Assembly: GCA_963765555.1 (NCBI GenBank)
Contig: CAVXWX010000001.1
Coordinates: forward strand, 444,790 to 508,789
DNA: 64,000 nt
Direction: 5' to 3'
Source of the DNA: JL08 sp963765555
GTDB lineage: Bacteria > Pseudomonadota > Alphaproteobacteria > Rhodobacterales > Rhodobacteraceae
The notes under the pieces: model-generated
Databases searched by the model: none
What the model was told of the DNA's origin: nothing
Seen by the model: only the letters and a program-made list of their open reading frames with translations
Translations under genes and position numbers: made by a program
In this document: positions 45,064 to 53,792 of the stretch, in pieces
Numbering within the stretch: the stretch's first letter is position 1
How the letters are laid out: each line of letters begins with the position of its first letter

Positions 45064-45618
45064 ATGTTAAAAAACTCATTCTTTTCGACCACAGCCATTA
45101 TTGCGTTTTCCTTAGTCTGTGCGGCCACATCTTCCACTGCAGAAACGATCGAGGACAAAATTGCGCGCGCGGTCACCGCAGCCCCCGCTGACATCACCGG
45201 CGCCGCCACGATTATGGATGTCGACGGCACCATTTTGCGCGCCGGAACAAATGGCTGGATCTGTTTGCCCGGAATTGGCCTGATACCCGGCGATCAGCAC
45301 CCGATGTGCAATGACGCCGTCTGGATGAAATGGATGGCAGCCGCCGCTTCAGGGTCTGCTTTTTCAACCGACGTGATTGGTGTGTCTTACATGTTGGCCG
45401 GTGATGCGCTGGTGAACAACGACAACCCAATGGCGACCGATCCCAATGACGGCGGCGTGTGGGTGCAGGAAGGGCCACATGTCATGATGCTGTTTCCGAA
45501 CATGGACATGGTTGCCGATCTTCCCCGCAATCCCTTTGTTGGTGGCCCCTACGTCATGTGGGGCGATACCCCGCTGGCCCATGTCATGCTGCCGATGGAG
45601 GCGAAACAAGCACCCTAA
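45064..45618 (+). CDS. Secreted protein of unknown function
   Basis: 184 aa with signal peptide ending ATSSTAETIE. The mature protein is acidic and rich in Met, Trp and Asp, with repeated patterns such as MCNDAVWMKWM and MLFPNMDMVADLPRNPF. I do not recognise a domain. Start ATG 45064 has GAGGAG upstream. It is divergent from the wHTH/TPR regulator with 120 bases between and precedes the cysteine-synthase-like gene by 177 bases, so it could be a co-regulated periplasmic component of the module. Confidence 0.75.
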   Translation: MLKNSFFSTTAIIAFSLVCAATSSTAETIEDKIARAVTAAPADITGAATIMDVDGTILRAGTNGWICLPGIGLIPGDQHPMCNDAVWMKWMAAAASGSAFSTDVIGVSYMLAGDALVNNDNPMATDPNDGGVWVQEGPHVMMLFPNMDMVADLPRNPFVGGPYVMWGDTPLAHVMLPMEAKQAP

Positions 45619-45795
45619 TCGGTATGCGAATTCATCATGCCTCATGTCCGTATGCTTCTGGGCCAAAGCCGCTTTTTGACCCTCAAGCTTAATGCCGGCC
45701 TTCGGCCCGCGTGCCATCATTGTGGACCGGGAACAGACAAACTGCCTCGCATGACGTAACATGTCTCTCGAACAGCACCCAAAAAGGATCGCCAA

Positions 45796-46878
45796 ATGTC
45801 ATTAAATACATCCCTCAGAACCACCAAAGGCCGTGGGCGGCTTTATGACAACGTGCTGGATACCATCGGTGATACACCCGTGATCAGGGTGAACAACATT
45901 CCCACACATGGCTCAACGATTTACGTCAAAGCAGAAGCCTTCAATCCGGCCGGCTCTGTCAAGGACCGTCTGGCCGTCAACATCATTGAGGCCGCCGAAC
46001 GCAGCGGTGCTCTCAAACCCGGGCAAACAGTGGTCGAAGCCACAAGCGGCAATACCGGTGTCGGTCTTGCGATGGTTTGCGCTCAAAAAGGCTATCCATT
46101 GGTTGTTACCATGGCTGACAGCTTTTCCATCGAACGCCGCCGCCTGATGCGGATGCTCGGTGCAAAGGTGATCCTGACCCCCCGCGCCGAAAAAGGGATG
46201 GGGATGTACAAGAAGGCTGCTGCATTGGCAGCAAAGCACGGCTGGTTCCTTGCATCCCAGTTTGAAACCGCAGCCAATGCAGAAATTCACGAGGCCACCA
46301 CAGCGCGCGAAATCATAACTGATTTTGCTGGTTCGCGACTGGACTACTTCGTCACAGGCTATGGCACTGGCGGCACTCTCACGGGTACCGCGCGCGTTCT
46401 GCGTAAAGAGCGTCCGGATACAAAAATCATCCTTACGGAACCCGCCAATGCGCAGCTTTTGGGCAGCGGTCACCGGCAGGAACGCGACGCCAACAACTCG
46501 CCCACCGCAAGCCATCCGGCGTTTGAGCCACACCCGATCCAGGGCTGGACCCCTGATTTCATTCCCGCAGTATTGCAGGAGGCGATTGACAAGGCATTTT
46601 TTGATGACCTGATCCCAGTTGCTGGCGCTGATGGCATCCAATGCGCAAAGGATCTAGCCCAAAAAGAAGGGATATTTACCGGTATCTCGGGAGGCTCGAC
46701 CTTTGCCGTAGCACTCGAAGTTGCCAAAACCGCTCCAGAAGGCTCCTTGATCCTGTGCATGTTGCCCGATACCGGAGAGCGGTATCTGACAACACCTTTG
46801 TTCGAGAATATCGTCGAGGACATGGATGCCGAAGAGATTGCAATCTCTCAATCGACCCCTGATGCGCAAATGGGCTGA
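45796..46878 (+). CDS. Cysteine-synthase-like PLP enzyme (beta-substituting)
   Basis: 360 aa, fold type II PLP enzyme. FNPAGSVKDRLAV holds the PLP Lys, VEATSGNTGVGLA the substrate loop, TGYGTGGTLTGTARVL the phosphate-binding loop and CMLPDTGERYL the C-terminal ring-N Ser/Thr region. The family replaces the beta-substituent of O-acetyl- or O-phosphoserine with a nucleophile (sulfide, sulfite, ammonia and others). Longer than standard CysK (~310 aa), with extra residues at the N-terminus and around HRQERDANNSPTASHPAFEP. It abuts a PLP decarboxylase gene, so the product is probably decarboxylated rather than used as cysteine. Confidence 0.88.
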   Translation: MSLNTSLRTTKGRGRLYDNVLDTIGDTPVIRVNNIPTHGSTIYVKAEAFNPAGSVKDRLAVNIIEAAERSGALKPGQTVVEATSGNTGVGLAMVCAQKGYPLVVTMADSFSIERRRLMRMLGAKVILTPRAEKGMGMYKKAAALAAKHGWFLASQFETAANAEIHEATTAREIITDFAGSRLDYFVTGYGTGGTLTGTARVLRKERPDTKIILTEPANAQLLGSGHRQERDANNSPTASHPAFEPHPIQGWTPDFIPAVLQEAIDKAFFDDLIPVAGADGIQCAKDLAQKEGIFTGISGGSTFAVALEVAKTAPEGSLILCMLPDTGERYLTTPLFENIVEDMDAEEIAISQSTPDAQMG

Positions 46879-48315
46879 GTGGCCAAAACAATGGACGCTT
46901 TTGAAACGGCATACCGCCGCGCTGCGGCATACAGGGCCGGTGTGGCAGATCAAAAGGTTCCACCACAGCGCAGCTACCACCAGATGCGCACGAGCTTTGC
47001 GGCACCTTTGCCAGAAGCCGGCAGCCCAGACAGCGTCGTGATCCAGGAACTGGCAGATCTTGGTGAACCGGGCTTGATGCAAACAACCCACCCAAGGTTT
47101 TTTGGGTGGGTCCTGGGCGGGTCCGCACCTGTCGCTGTTGCGGCTGACTGGCTCGCCTCAGCATGGGGGCAGAACGCCGCGATGCATGGATCCTCTCCGA
47201 CGGCCGCTGCTGTGGAGGAAATCGCGGCTGGCTGGCTGCTCGATGTTCTGGACCTGCCTCGCGATGCCACTGTCGGGTTTGTCAGTGGCGCTACCATCGG
47301 CAGCTTTACAGCAATCGCAGCCGCGCGCGGTGCATTGCTGCGGCGACAAGGGTGGGATGTCGAGGCCCAGGGTCTGTTTGGTGCGCCGGAGATTCACGTT
47401 TTTGTCGGGGACGATGTTCATACATCTGTGTTGTCCGCGCTGCGGTATCTGGGGCTCGGTGCACAGCGTCTCATCCGGGTCGACACCGACGGGCAAGGCC
47501 GGATCCTGCCCGAAGACCTTGCACGACGTTGCGCATGTCACAAAGGAGCCAAGCTGATCATTGCACAGGCAGGTCAGATCAACACTGGAGCCTTCGATCC
47601 GTTTCTGGCGATAGCAGACATTGCCCGTGACAACGAAGCATGGCTCCACGTGGACGGAGCCTTTGGTCTATGGGCCCGCGCCGATCCCGATTTGCGCGCC
47701 ATAACTGAAGGGATCGAAATGGCCGACTCATGGGTCGTTGACGGGCACAAATGGCTGCAGGTACCCTTCGATTCAGGCTATGCTATAGTGCGCGACCGGC
47801 AAGCTCTTCTAAATGCGATGACCACCTCGGCCAGCTACCTGCCTGCTCACCAAGCCAACGACAGGGTTCCCTCATTCCTGGTGCCTGAGCTTTCGCGCCG
47901 GGCGCGCGGATTGCCAACCTGGGCAATGCTCAAATCCCTCGGACGCAGCGGAATTGTTCGGATGGTCCGCAACCATTGTGCATTGGCCCGCCAAATTGCG
48001 CGGGACATGGATGCAACACCCGGCATTCAGGTAATGAACGAAGTGGTGCTCAATCAGATTATTCTGCGCTTTGGCGAGGATCATGACGGACCGGAACAGC
48101 GTAAGGTATTTGCTGAAGCCGTTATCGAACAGTTGGTGCGCGAGGGCATCATCTTTGTCGGCGGCGCCGTATGGCGTGGTGAATGGGTCATGCGCATATC
48201 CTTGATTTGTCAGGCCACGACAGTGCAAGATGCCGAAATAGCAATAGATGCAATTCGCGCGGCCTGGATACACGTTTCCGCATCTCCGCCGCTTCACAAG
48301 ACCATGAAAAGATGA
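46879..48315 (+). CDS. PLP-dependent group II amino acid decarboxylase
   Basis: 478 aa, aspartate aminotransferase fold. VDGAFGLWARADPDLR has the ring-N Asp. SWVVDGHKWLQVPFDSGYAI has the PLP-binding Lys in GHKW. HPRFFGWVLGGSAPVAVAAD near residue 75 matches the family's substrate region. Related enzymes decarboxylate aromatic amino acids, glutamate, 2,4-diaminobutyrate or cysteine sulfinate. The start is GTG 46879, directly after the upstream stop TGA, implying strict translational coupling; ATG 46891 is an alternative. The exact substrate cannot be read from sequence. Confidence 0.88.
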   Translation: MAKTMDAFETAYRRAAAYRAGVADQKVPPQRSYHQMRTSFAAPLPEAGSPDSVVIQELADLGEPGLMQTTHPRFFGWVLGGSAPVAVAADWLASAWGQNAAMHGSSPTAAAVEEIAAGWLLDVLDLPRDATVGFVSGATIGSFTAIAAARGALLRRQGWDVEAQGLFGAPEIHVFVGDDVHTSVLSALRYLGLGAQRLIRVDTDGQGRILPEDLARRCACHKGAKLIIAQAGQINTGAFDPFLAIADIARDNEAWLHVDGAFGLWARADPDLRAITEGIEMADSWVVDGHKWLQVPFDSGYAIVRDRQALLNAMTTSASYLPAHQANDRVPSFLVPELSRRARGLPTWAMLKSLGRSGIVRMVRNHCALARQIARDMDATPGIQVMNEVVLNQIILRFGEDHDGPEQRKVFAEAVIEQLVREGIIFVGGAVWRGEWVMRISLICQATTVQDAEIAIDAIRAAWIHVSASPPLHKTMKR

Positions 48316-48331
48316 ACGGGGACGACGTCCC

Positions 48332-50086
48332 ATGGTACCCCATCGCACACAAAGGCAACTTGCCGCGATCATGTCGCTGGATGTCGTCGGCTTTTCCCGA
48401 CAAATGGGCTTGGACGAGGATGCGACGCTCGCCGCTCTCAAACGGTTGCAGAAAACCGTCGTGTCTCCACAGGTGACCCACCATCAGGGGCGTATCGTCA
48501 AGCTGATGGGTGACGGTGCAATCATCATTTTTTCAAGCGTAGTCGATGCGGTGGCGGCCGGAATTGCAATCCAACAGGCGATGCCTGCCTTCAACGACGG
48601 GATCTCCCTCGAAAAGACAATTGCCATGCGTATCGGCATCAATCTTGGCGACGTGATCCTGGAAGGTACCGATATCTATGGCGACGGCGTGAACGTCGCT
48701 GCACGTATCCAGGAAGTCTGCTTACCCGGTGGCTTAGCGCTGAGTGCTACGGCACACGAACATGTCAGCGGCAAGCTGGATGCTGTTTTCGCGGATGTGG
48801 GCGAACGTGTCCTGAAAAACATTGCCCGCAAGGTTCGTGTGTTTCGCTGGCCCGACACACAAACAACCAGTATTCCGCACCAGCTGTCGCTGCCCGACAA
48901 ACCCTCTATTGCCGTACTGCCCTTCGACAACATGTCGAGCGATCCGGATCAGGACTATTTTGCCGATGGTGTTGTCGAAAGTCTGACCGCCGCTTTGTCA
49001 CGCATCCGGTCGTTCTTTGTGATCGCCCGCAATTCAGCCTTTGCGTACAAGGGCCGACACATGAATGTCATCGAGATCGGACGTGAACTAGGCGTGGGTT
49101 ATGTCTTGGAAGGATCGGTGCAGCGCGCGGGTGGAAAACTAAGGATTACCGTTCAGCTGATTGAAACGACGACAGGCGCGCATCTTTGGGCCGAAAAGTA
49201 CGACGGAGCGGACAGTGAATTGTTTGATCTTCAGGACCGGATCACCGAGCAGGTTGCCGGAGCGTTGCAACCTTCGATCCAGAAAGCAGAAATCGAACGT
49301 GCAACGCGCAAGCGGCCACATGACATGGGCGCATACGATTATGCGATGCGCGCCATCCGCCACGTCTGGATGCAAGAACAGGACGAGTCCGCCCTTGCAC
49401 TTGAACTACTCGAAAAATCGCTGGCGATTGACCCTGATTATCCTCTGGCGCTGGCTTTGTCGGGTTGGTGCTGGGCGCAACACTCGGTCTATAACTGGAC
49501 CGATGACATCGAAAGCGCCAAGACCCGCGCGCTTCAGATGGCGGAAAAGGCGGCCGGTCTGTCGGGTGATGATCCGCTGATCCTGTCTGTGCTGGGAGTT
49601 GTGCATACCTTTGCTCGCAATCACGGCACTGCACGGATCATGCTGGAACGCGCGATCAAACTTGATCCGAATGCTGCATGGGCGCTAAGCCGATTGGGTT
49701 GGCTCGAAGTTTACGCCGACCGCCCCGAAGCGGCCTTTCAGCACTTCGAGCACGCAATGCGTCTTAGTCCTCTTGATCCGATGAATTTCAACAATCTTGT
49801 CGGGATCGCCAGCGCGCACCAGATTTCCGGCGACTTTGATGCCGCAGCCAACCTCTTCCAGCGGGCCTTGATGGAAAGGCCAAGTGCATTCTGGATTCAC
49901 CGCAATCTGGCGACGGCACTGTTGGCAGCGAACCGGGTTCAGGAAGCTGAGGCATCAAGGGAGGTTCTGCTAAAAGCCTATCCCGGCATGACTGTAAAGC
50001 GATACAAAGATGCGATGGTCTTCTCTCCGGCAGCGCTTGAAGATATGGCTGTCTATCTGCGCAAATTGGGTATTCCCGAAGGGTGA
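48332..50086 (+). CDS. Class III adenylate/guanylate cyclase with TolB-like and TPR domains
   Basis: 584 aa. Residues 8-180 form a cyclase catalytic domain (AAIMSLDVVGFSRQMGLDED with the first metal Asp, KLMGDGAIIIF with the second, NLGDVILEGTDIYGDGVNVA). A TolB-like segment follows (PSIAVLPFDNMSSDPDQDYF, GYVLEGSVQRAGGKLRITVQ), then TPR repeats (ELLEKSLAIDPDYPLALALS, FQHFEHAMRLSPLDPMNFNN). Predicted cytosolic sensor making cyclic nucleotide. It lies 16 bases after the decarboxylase, probably in the same transcript. It shares its C-terminal architecture with the wHTH regulator upstream. Confidence 0.9.
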   Translation: MVPHRTQRQLAAIMSLDVVGFSRQMGLDEDATLAALKRLQKTVVSPQVTHHQGRIVKLMGDGAIIIFSSVVDAVAAGIAIQQAMPAFNDGISLEKTIAMRIGINLGDVILEGTDIYGDGVNVAARIQEVCLPGGLALSATAHEHVSGKLDAVFADVGERVLKNIARKVRVFRWPDTQTTSIPHQLSLPDKPSIAVLPFDNMSSDPDQDYFADGVVESLTAALSRIRSFFVIARNSAFAYKGRHMNVIEIGRELGVGYVLEGSVQRAGGKLRITVQLIETTTGAHLWAEKYDGADSELFDLQDRITEQVAGALQPSIQKAEIERATRKRPHDMGAYDYAMRAIRHVWMQEQDESALALELLEKSLAIDPDYPLALALSGWCWAQHSVYNWTDDIESAKTRALQMAEKAAGLSGDDPLILSVLGVVHTFARNHGTARIMLERAIKLDPNAAWALSRLGWLEVYADRPEAAFQHFEHAMRLSPLDPMNFNNLVGIASAHQISGDFDAAANLFQRALMERPSAFWIHRNLATALLAANRVQEAEASREVLLKAYPGMTVKRYKDAMVFSPAALEDMAVYLRKLGIPEG

Positions 50087-50335
50087 CTATCAAATGGTGC
50101 AAAATGCAGTTTTGCCCGCGACGGACCACACAAATTCGGCTTAAAACCATTCTACCGCCGCGCGGTCGCTAGCAGGCGCTCACGTCAAAAAACCGCGGTC
50201 CAAGCCCCGTGTTCGCAAATGCTTACCAGCCCCGCATTTACTATTAAAAGCCAATCTGTCCGATATGTGATAAGATCCGCGTCCGAGGCGAGAGTTAGCG
50301 CTATGCCGATTACGCCTAGGATGGGAGGGTGCCAA

Positions 50336-50764
50336 ATGTCTAAGACACAAAAAGGAGCCTGCTTTTGCGGCGCAGTTGAAGTCGAGTTGATGGGGGTTCC
50401 GGAAGCTATGGGGTACTGCCACTGCGAGTCATGTCGTTCATGGTCTGCCGGGCCCGTCAATGCCTTCACGTTGTTCAAGAACGAGAATGTCAAAGTTACG
50501 CGCGGCCACGACTTTATTGGCCACTTCAAGAAGACCGAGAAAAGCGATCGCCAATTCTGCACGAAGTGCGGAGGGCATCTCATGACATTTCACCCGCATT
50601 GGGGGTTGATGGATGTTTACGCCGCCACGATACCAAGCCAGACTTTTACGCCGGGTGTGCACGTTAACTATGCTGAAACCGTCTTGCCCATGAAAGATGG
50701 CCTGCCGAAGATGAAGGACTTCCCGTCCGAAATGGGTGGCAGTGGCGAAACCGTTTCTGAGTAG
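50336..50764 (+). CDS. GFA-family (CENP-V-like) zinc protein
   Basis: 142 aa. Zinc motifs GACFCGAVEVEL, GYCHCESCRSW and FCTKCGGHL carry the Cys ligands of the glutathione-dependent formaldehyde-activating (GFA) fold. Many members are not true formaldehyde-glutathione enzymes and their function is open. ATG 50336 has a GGGAGGGTG ribosome site; the in-frame ATG at 50219 lacks one. Monocistronic, at the right side of the island cargo. Confidence 0.85.
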   Translation: MSKTQKGACFCGAVEVELMGVPEAMGYCHCESCRSWSAGPVNAFTLFKNENVKVTRGHDFIGHFKKTEKSDRQFCTKCGGHLMTFHPHWGLMDVYAATIPSQTFTPGVHVNYAETVLPMKDGLPKMKDFPSEMGGSGETVSE

Positions 50765-51304
50765 GGTAGCAGTTTCGAGGCTCCGTTGGCCGGTTCGCCT
50801 GTGCCTTAAAGGCACGTTTGACAGTAGTTGAAAACAGCTTTGTTTGCTTCGGGTCAGCTTGCCTTTGGGATTCGGCAGAGCCAATCTTTACTGCTGCATG
50901 ATTGAAGGTCGTGGCTTCACTACACCCGCTAAGGATTCAGGGCGGTTCCGGACTGTTTCGGTCGTTAGCGGTCCTTCGTGCAAAGTGCAGAATTCTGCTC
51001 TTTGGGCTCGACCAGGTCATTCGCTGTGGTTCGTTCGAAGGTCGGCTCTGTGCCGAAAGCGCCGGTCGAGTTGAACAAGGCGGACGGCTGAAAAGTCCCG
51101 CGTTGCAGTTCTTGGTGCTGAATGCGCCGAAAGTCCGCAATCCGCCCCCTTTTGTTCAATTCTCTCGCAAACCGACTGGACTTCGTTGGCCACCGGAGCG
51201 GTAGTGTCAATGCGCGCGAAAGGTATTCGCGCTGACTGCCCGGAGCCTCCGGGCTCTTCCCGGTAGCAGCGGGATGTTTCCGCTGACTATCAGAGGAGAC
51301 TGGA
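50765..51304. other. Gap with structured leader before DUF3489
   Basis: About 540 bases. The first ~440 hold nothing I can support. The last ~90 contain three consecutive hairpins (see 51214-51274) and the AGAGGAG ribosome site of the DUF3489 gene. Confidence 0.5.
51214..51274 (+). promoter_or_regulatory. Three tandem hairpins in the DUF3489 leader
   Basis: Three stem-loops in 61 bases: GCGCGAA/TTCGCGC (7 bp, 51214-51232), GCCCGGA/TCCGGGC (7 bp, 51238-51254) and TCCCG/CGGGA (5 bp, 51258-51274). The motif GCTGACT or CGCTGACTAT follows the first and third. No T-run is present, so these look like a structured leader or recombination substrate rather than terminators. Confidence 0.55.
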
Positions 51305-51574
51305 ATGACCAATTCAATCAAGAAACCCGGCACCAAGAAAGAGCAACTGATCAGGCTGCTCGGCACGAAGTCGGGCTGCGACATCAAATCGCTGAGCGCA
51401 AAGCTGGGCTGGCAGCAGCATACGACACGGGCGGCGCTGAGCGGTTTGCGCAAGGCCGGGTATGAAGTTGTCAACGAGAAGCCTGCGTCCGGTGGCACTT
51501 CAAAGTATCGCATTCTTGCCGCGCCAGCCTCTCGGAAAAATTCAACCAAAGAGGCCGAGGCGCATGGGGCGTGA
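51305..51574 (+). CDS. DUF3489 protein
   Basis: 89 aa, a small winged-helix-like protein: KKEQLIRLLGTKSGCDIKSL, then WQQHTTRAALSGLRKAGYEV, typical of DUF3489. Often found with DUF2924 and a serine recombinase in alphaproteobacterial islands. Shine-Dalgarno GAGGAG precedes ATG 51305. Its 3' end overlaps the DUF2924 gene by 11 bases. Likely a DNA-binding accessory or regulator; the function is not established. Confidence 0.85.
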   Translation: MTNSIKKPGTKKEQLIRLLGTKSGCDIKSLSAKLGWQQHTTRAALSGLRKAGYEVVNEKPASGGTSKYRILAAPASRKNSTKEAEAHGA

Positions 51575-51974
51575 TCCGAACCCCGAGCGTCCCGTAACGC
51601 TCAAGCAATGGGAGGTGGTCTTTGGATCGCCTCCGCCGCCGTATCTGTCTGTGCGCTTTATGCAGAAGGCCCTGGCCTATGAAACGCAATGTAAAGCGCA
51701 AGGTGGAATGCCAACTGTGACCAGGCGTGCGTTAAAACGCATCTCCAAAGGGGAGCTTGCAAGTGTCGCGCACACCACCAGCTTGCGGACAGGCGCGCAC
51801 CTTGTTCGGGAGTGGAATGGAAGAACCTATCAGGTCCATGTTGCAGACGGTGGCTTTGAACTGGATGGCAAAATGTGGACGTCGCTCTCGGCCATCGCCA
51901 AGCACATCACCGGGGTGACGTGGTCGGGTCCGCGCTTCTTCGGGCTGAACAGCCCCGCAGGGCGGCGGACATGA
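51564..51974 (+). CDS. DUF2924 protein
   Basis: 136 aa. The conserved core GAHLVREWNGRTYQVHVADG, then GKMWTSLSAIAKHITGVTWS, identifies DUF2924, nearly always next to a large serine recombinase. Small, basic and cytoplasmic, it may be a DNA-binding or directionality partner; this is inference. ATG 51564 is chosen as an earlier in-frame ATG would lie deep in the DUF3489 gene. Its stop overlaps the recombinase start (ATGA). Confidence 0.86.
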   Translation: MGRDPNPERPVTLKQWEVVFGSPPPPYLSVRFMQKALAYETQCKAQGGMPTVTRRALKRISKGELASVAHTTSLRTGAHLVREWNGRTYQVHVADGGFELDGKMWTSLSAIAKHITGVTWSGPRFFGLNSPAGRRT

Positions 51975-53611
51975 ACAAGCTCCGCTGCGCCATCTACACG
52001 CGCAAGTCATCAGAGGATGGGCTGGAACAGGAGTTCAACTCGCTGGATGCACAGCGTGAAGCCTGTGCCGCCTATATCGCCAGCCAGAAGCACGAAGGCT
52101 GGGTGCTGTTGCCGGAATACTATGATGATGGCGGGTTGTCGGGCGGATCGCTCGAAAGACCGGCTCTACAAAGGCTCCTGCAAGACATCGCCGAGGGGCA
52201 GGTGGATCAGATCATCGTCTACAAGATTGACCGGCTGACACGGTCGCTCGCGGACTTCTCGAAGATTGTCGATACGCTGGATGCGGCGCAGGCCTCGTTT
52301 GTCTCGGTCACCCAGTCCTTCAACACGGCGACCAGCATGGGACGCCTGACGCTGAATATGCTGCTGTCGTTTGCGCAATTCGAGCGAGAAGTCACTGCGG
52401 AGCGGATCCGCGACAAGATCGCAGCCTCGAAACGCCGGGGCCTTTGGATGGGCGGGCAGGTGCCGCTTGGCTATGATGCGGATGGCAGGACGCTGAAGGT
52501 CAACGAGACTGAAGCGCGGACGATCCGAACGCTGTACGATCTCTATGAGCAGCTCGGAACGGTACGGGATGTAAAGCATGCGGCGGACAGGCTCGGTTTG
52601 CGCAGTCGGCAAAGGAAGGGTTCAAACGGATCTATAACAGGCGGGATCAGCTTTGATCGAGGCCATATCCACCACCTGCTGACGAACCCCGTCTACGCGG
52701 GTCGCATCCGTCACAAGACGGAAGTGCACGATGGCCAGCATGAGGCGATCATTGATCCGGACCGTTGGGATCAGATCCAGCAGGTGCTGCAGACCGGTGC
52801 TGCGAAGGGCAGGGCGCGTAAAACCGCGAAGCAGAGATCATTGCTGTGCGGTAAGATGTTCGATGAGACAGGAGATCGCCTGACGCCATCGCATTCAAAG
52901 ACAAAGGCAGGCGTCCGGCTTCGATACTATGTCTCCCACCGCTTGATCAAAAAGAGCGGCGAAGGAAACCTCGACGGCTGGCGATTGCCCGCCCGGGAGC
53001 TGGAGGTCAAAGTTGCCGATGTCGTGCGCCAGCATTTATCAAAGGCTTGCTTTGTCGGTGCCGTCTTTCCAAATGCCTCGATAGAAGCGATTGGAACGGC
53101 GAGCGACAAACTGCGCCGCCTCACGTCCAAAAGTGATGTGGCGCCGCTGCTCAACCTGGTCGAACGCATCGACCTGGCGCCCGGCGAACTTGGTGTCACT
53201 CTTTGCCGCAATCATCTCGCGGGCCTATTCGAAACGGATGAGGAGAAACTCGCAGAAGAACGCAAGTTCATCGCCACACCTTTCCAGCTGAGAAAACGCG
53301 GCGTCGAGACAAAGCTGATCCTGGGTGATGCACCCGGTGGCCTTGATGAAACCCTGATCCGGAATATCGCCAAAGCGCATTTGTGGTTCGCGCAGATCAA
53401 AGCAGGTAAAACCCTGTCGGAGATCGCAAAAGCCGAAGGCACAACAAACGGCAGGATTTACCAGCTGATCGATCTGGCGTTTCTGGCGCCGGACATCATC
53501 CGGGACGTCCTTGATGGCAAACAACCGTTAGGATTCACATCCGACTGGTGCGTGCGTCACATGTTGCCCGACAACTGGCAGGACCAGCGCGATTTGATCG
53601 CGACTCTCTAA
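51971..53611 (+). CDS. Large serine recombinase
   Basis: 546 aa. The resolvase domain starts CAIYTRKSSEDGLEQEFNSL, with the catalytic Ser in RKSS. IDRLTRSLADF and QFEREVTAERIRDKI follow, then the recombinase domain (GYDADGRTLKVNETEARTIR). The zinc-ribbon region appears reduced (only one Cys, in LLCGKMF). A C-terminal helix-turn-helix-like part has TLSEIAKAEGTTNGRIYQLI. It lies 85 bases from the right direct repeat and tRNA-Gln and is the probable integrase of the island. Confidence 0.92.
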   Translation: MNKLRCAIYTRKSSEDGLEQEFNSLDAQREACAAYIASQKHEGWVLLPEYYDDGGLSGGSLERPALQRLLQDIAEGQVDQIIVYKIDRLTRSLADFSKIVDTLDAAQASFVSVTQSFNTATSMGRLTLNMLLSFAQFEREVTAERIRDKIAASKRRGLWMGGQVPLGYDADGRTLKVNETEARTIRTLYDLYEQLGTVRDVKHAADRLGLRSRQRKGSNGSITGGISFDRGHIHHLLTNPVYAGRIRHKTEVHDGQHEAIIDPDRWDQIQQVLQTGAAKGRARKTAKQRSLLCGKMFDETGDRLTPSHSKTKAGVRLRYYVSHRLIKKSGEGNLDGWRLPARELEVKVADVVRQHLSKACFVGAVFPNASIEAIGTASDKLRRLTSKSDVAPLLNLVERIDLAPGELGVTLCRNHLAGLFETDEEKLAEERKFIATPFQLRKRGVETKLILGDAPGGLDETLIRNIAKAHLWFAQIKAGKTLSEIAKAEGTTNGRIYQLIDLAFLAPDIIRDVLDGKQPLGFTSDWCVRHMLPDNWQDQRDLIATL

Positions 53612-53696
53612 AACACCCCCCACACGGACACTCGTATCGCGCAAAGCCCGACCCCAGACTTTGGCGTATATCGGGGCGCATTCACCAGGCATGGGG

Positions 53697-53792
53697 GGTC
53701 TGCGGTGAGCAGGAATGCACGCAACCCGCGGTAAACACGCCATGAAAAGGAACCACAGTCGTATCGTCTGCTTTTGAAGAAGTGTTTGGCTG
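53697..53792. repeat. Right 96-bp direct repeat (att-like) at tRNA-Gln
   Basis: 93 of 96 bases identical to 33962-34057 and in the same orientation. Its right end covers the last two bases of the tRNA-Gln 3' end (read on the minus strand). The sequence is not coding: one frame through it also runs through the tRNA. Confidence 0.75.
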
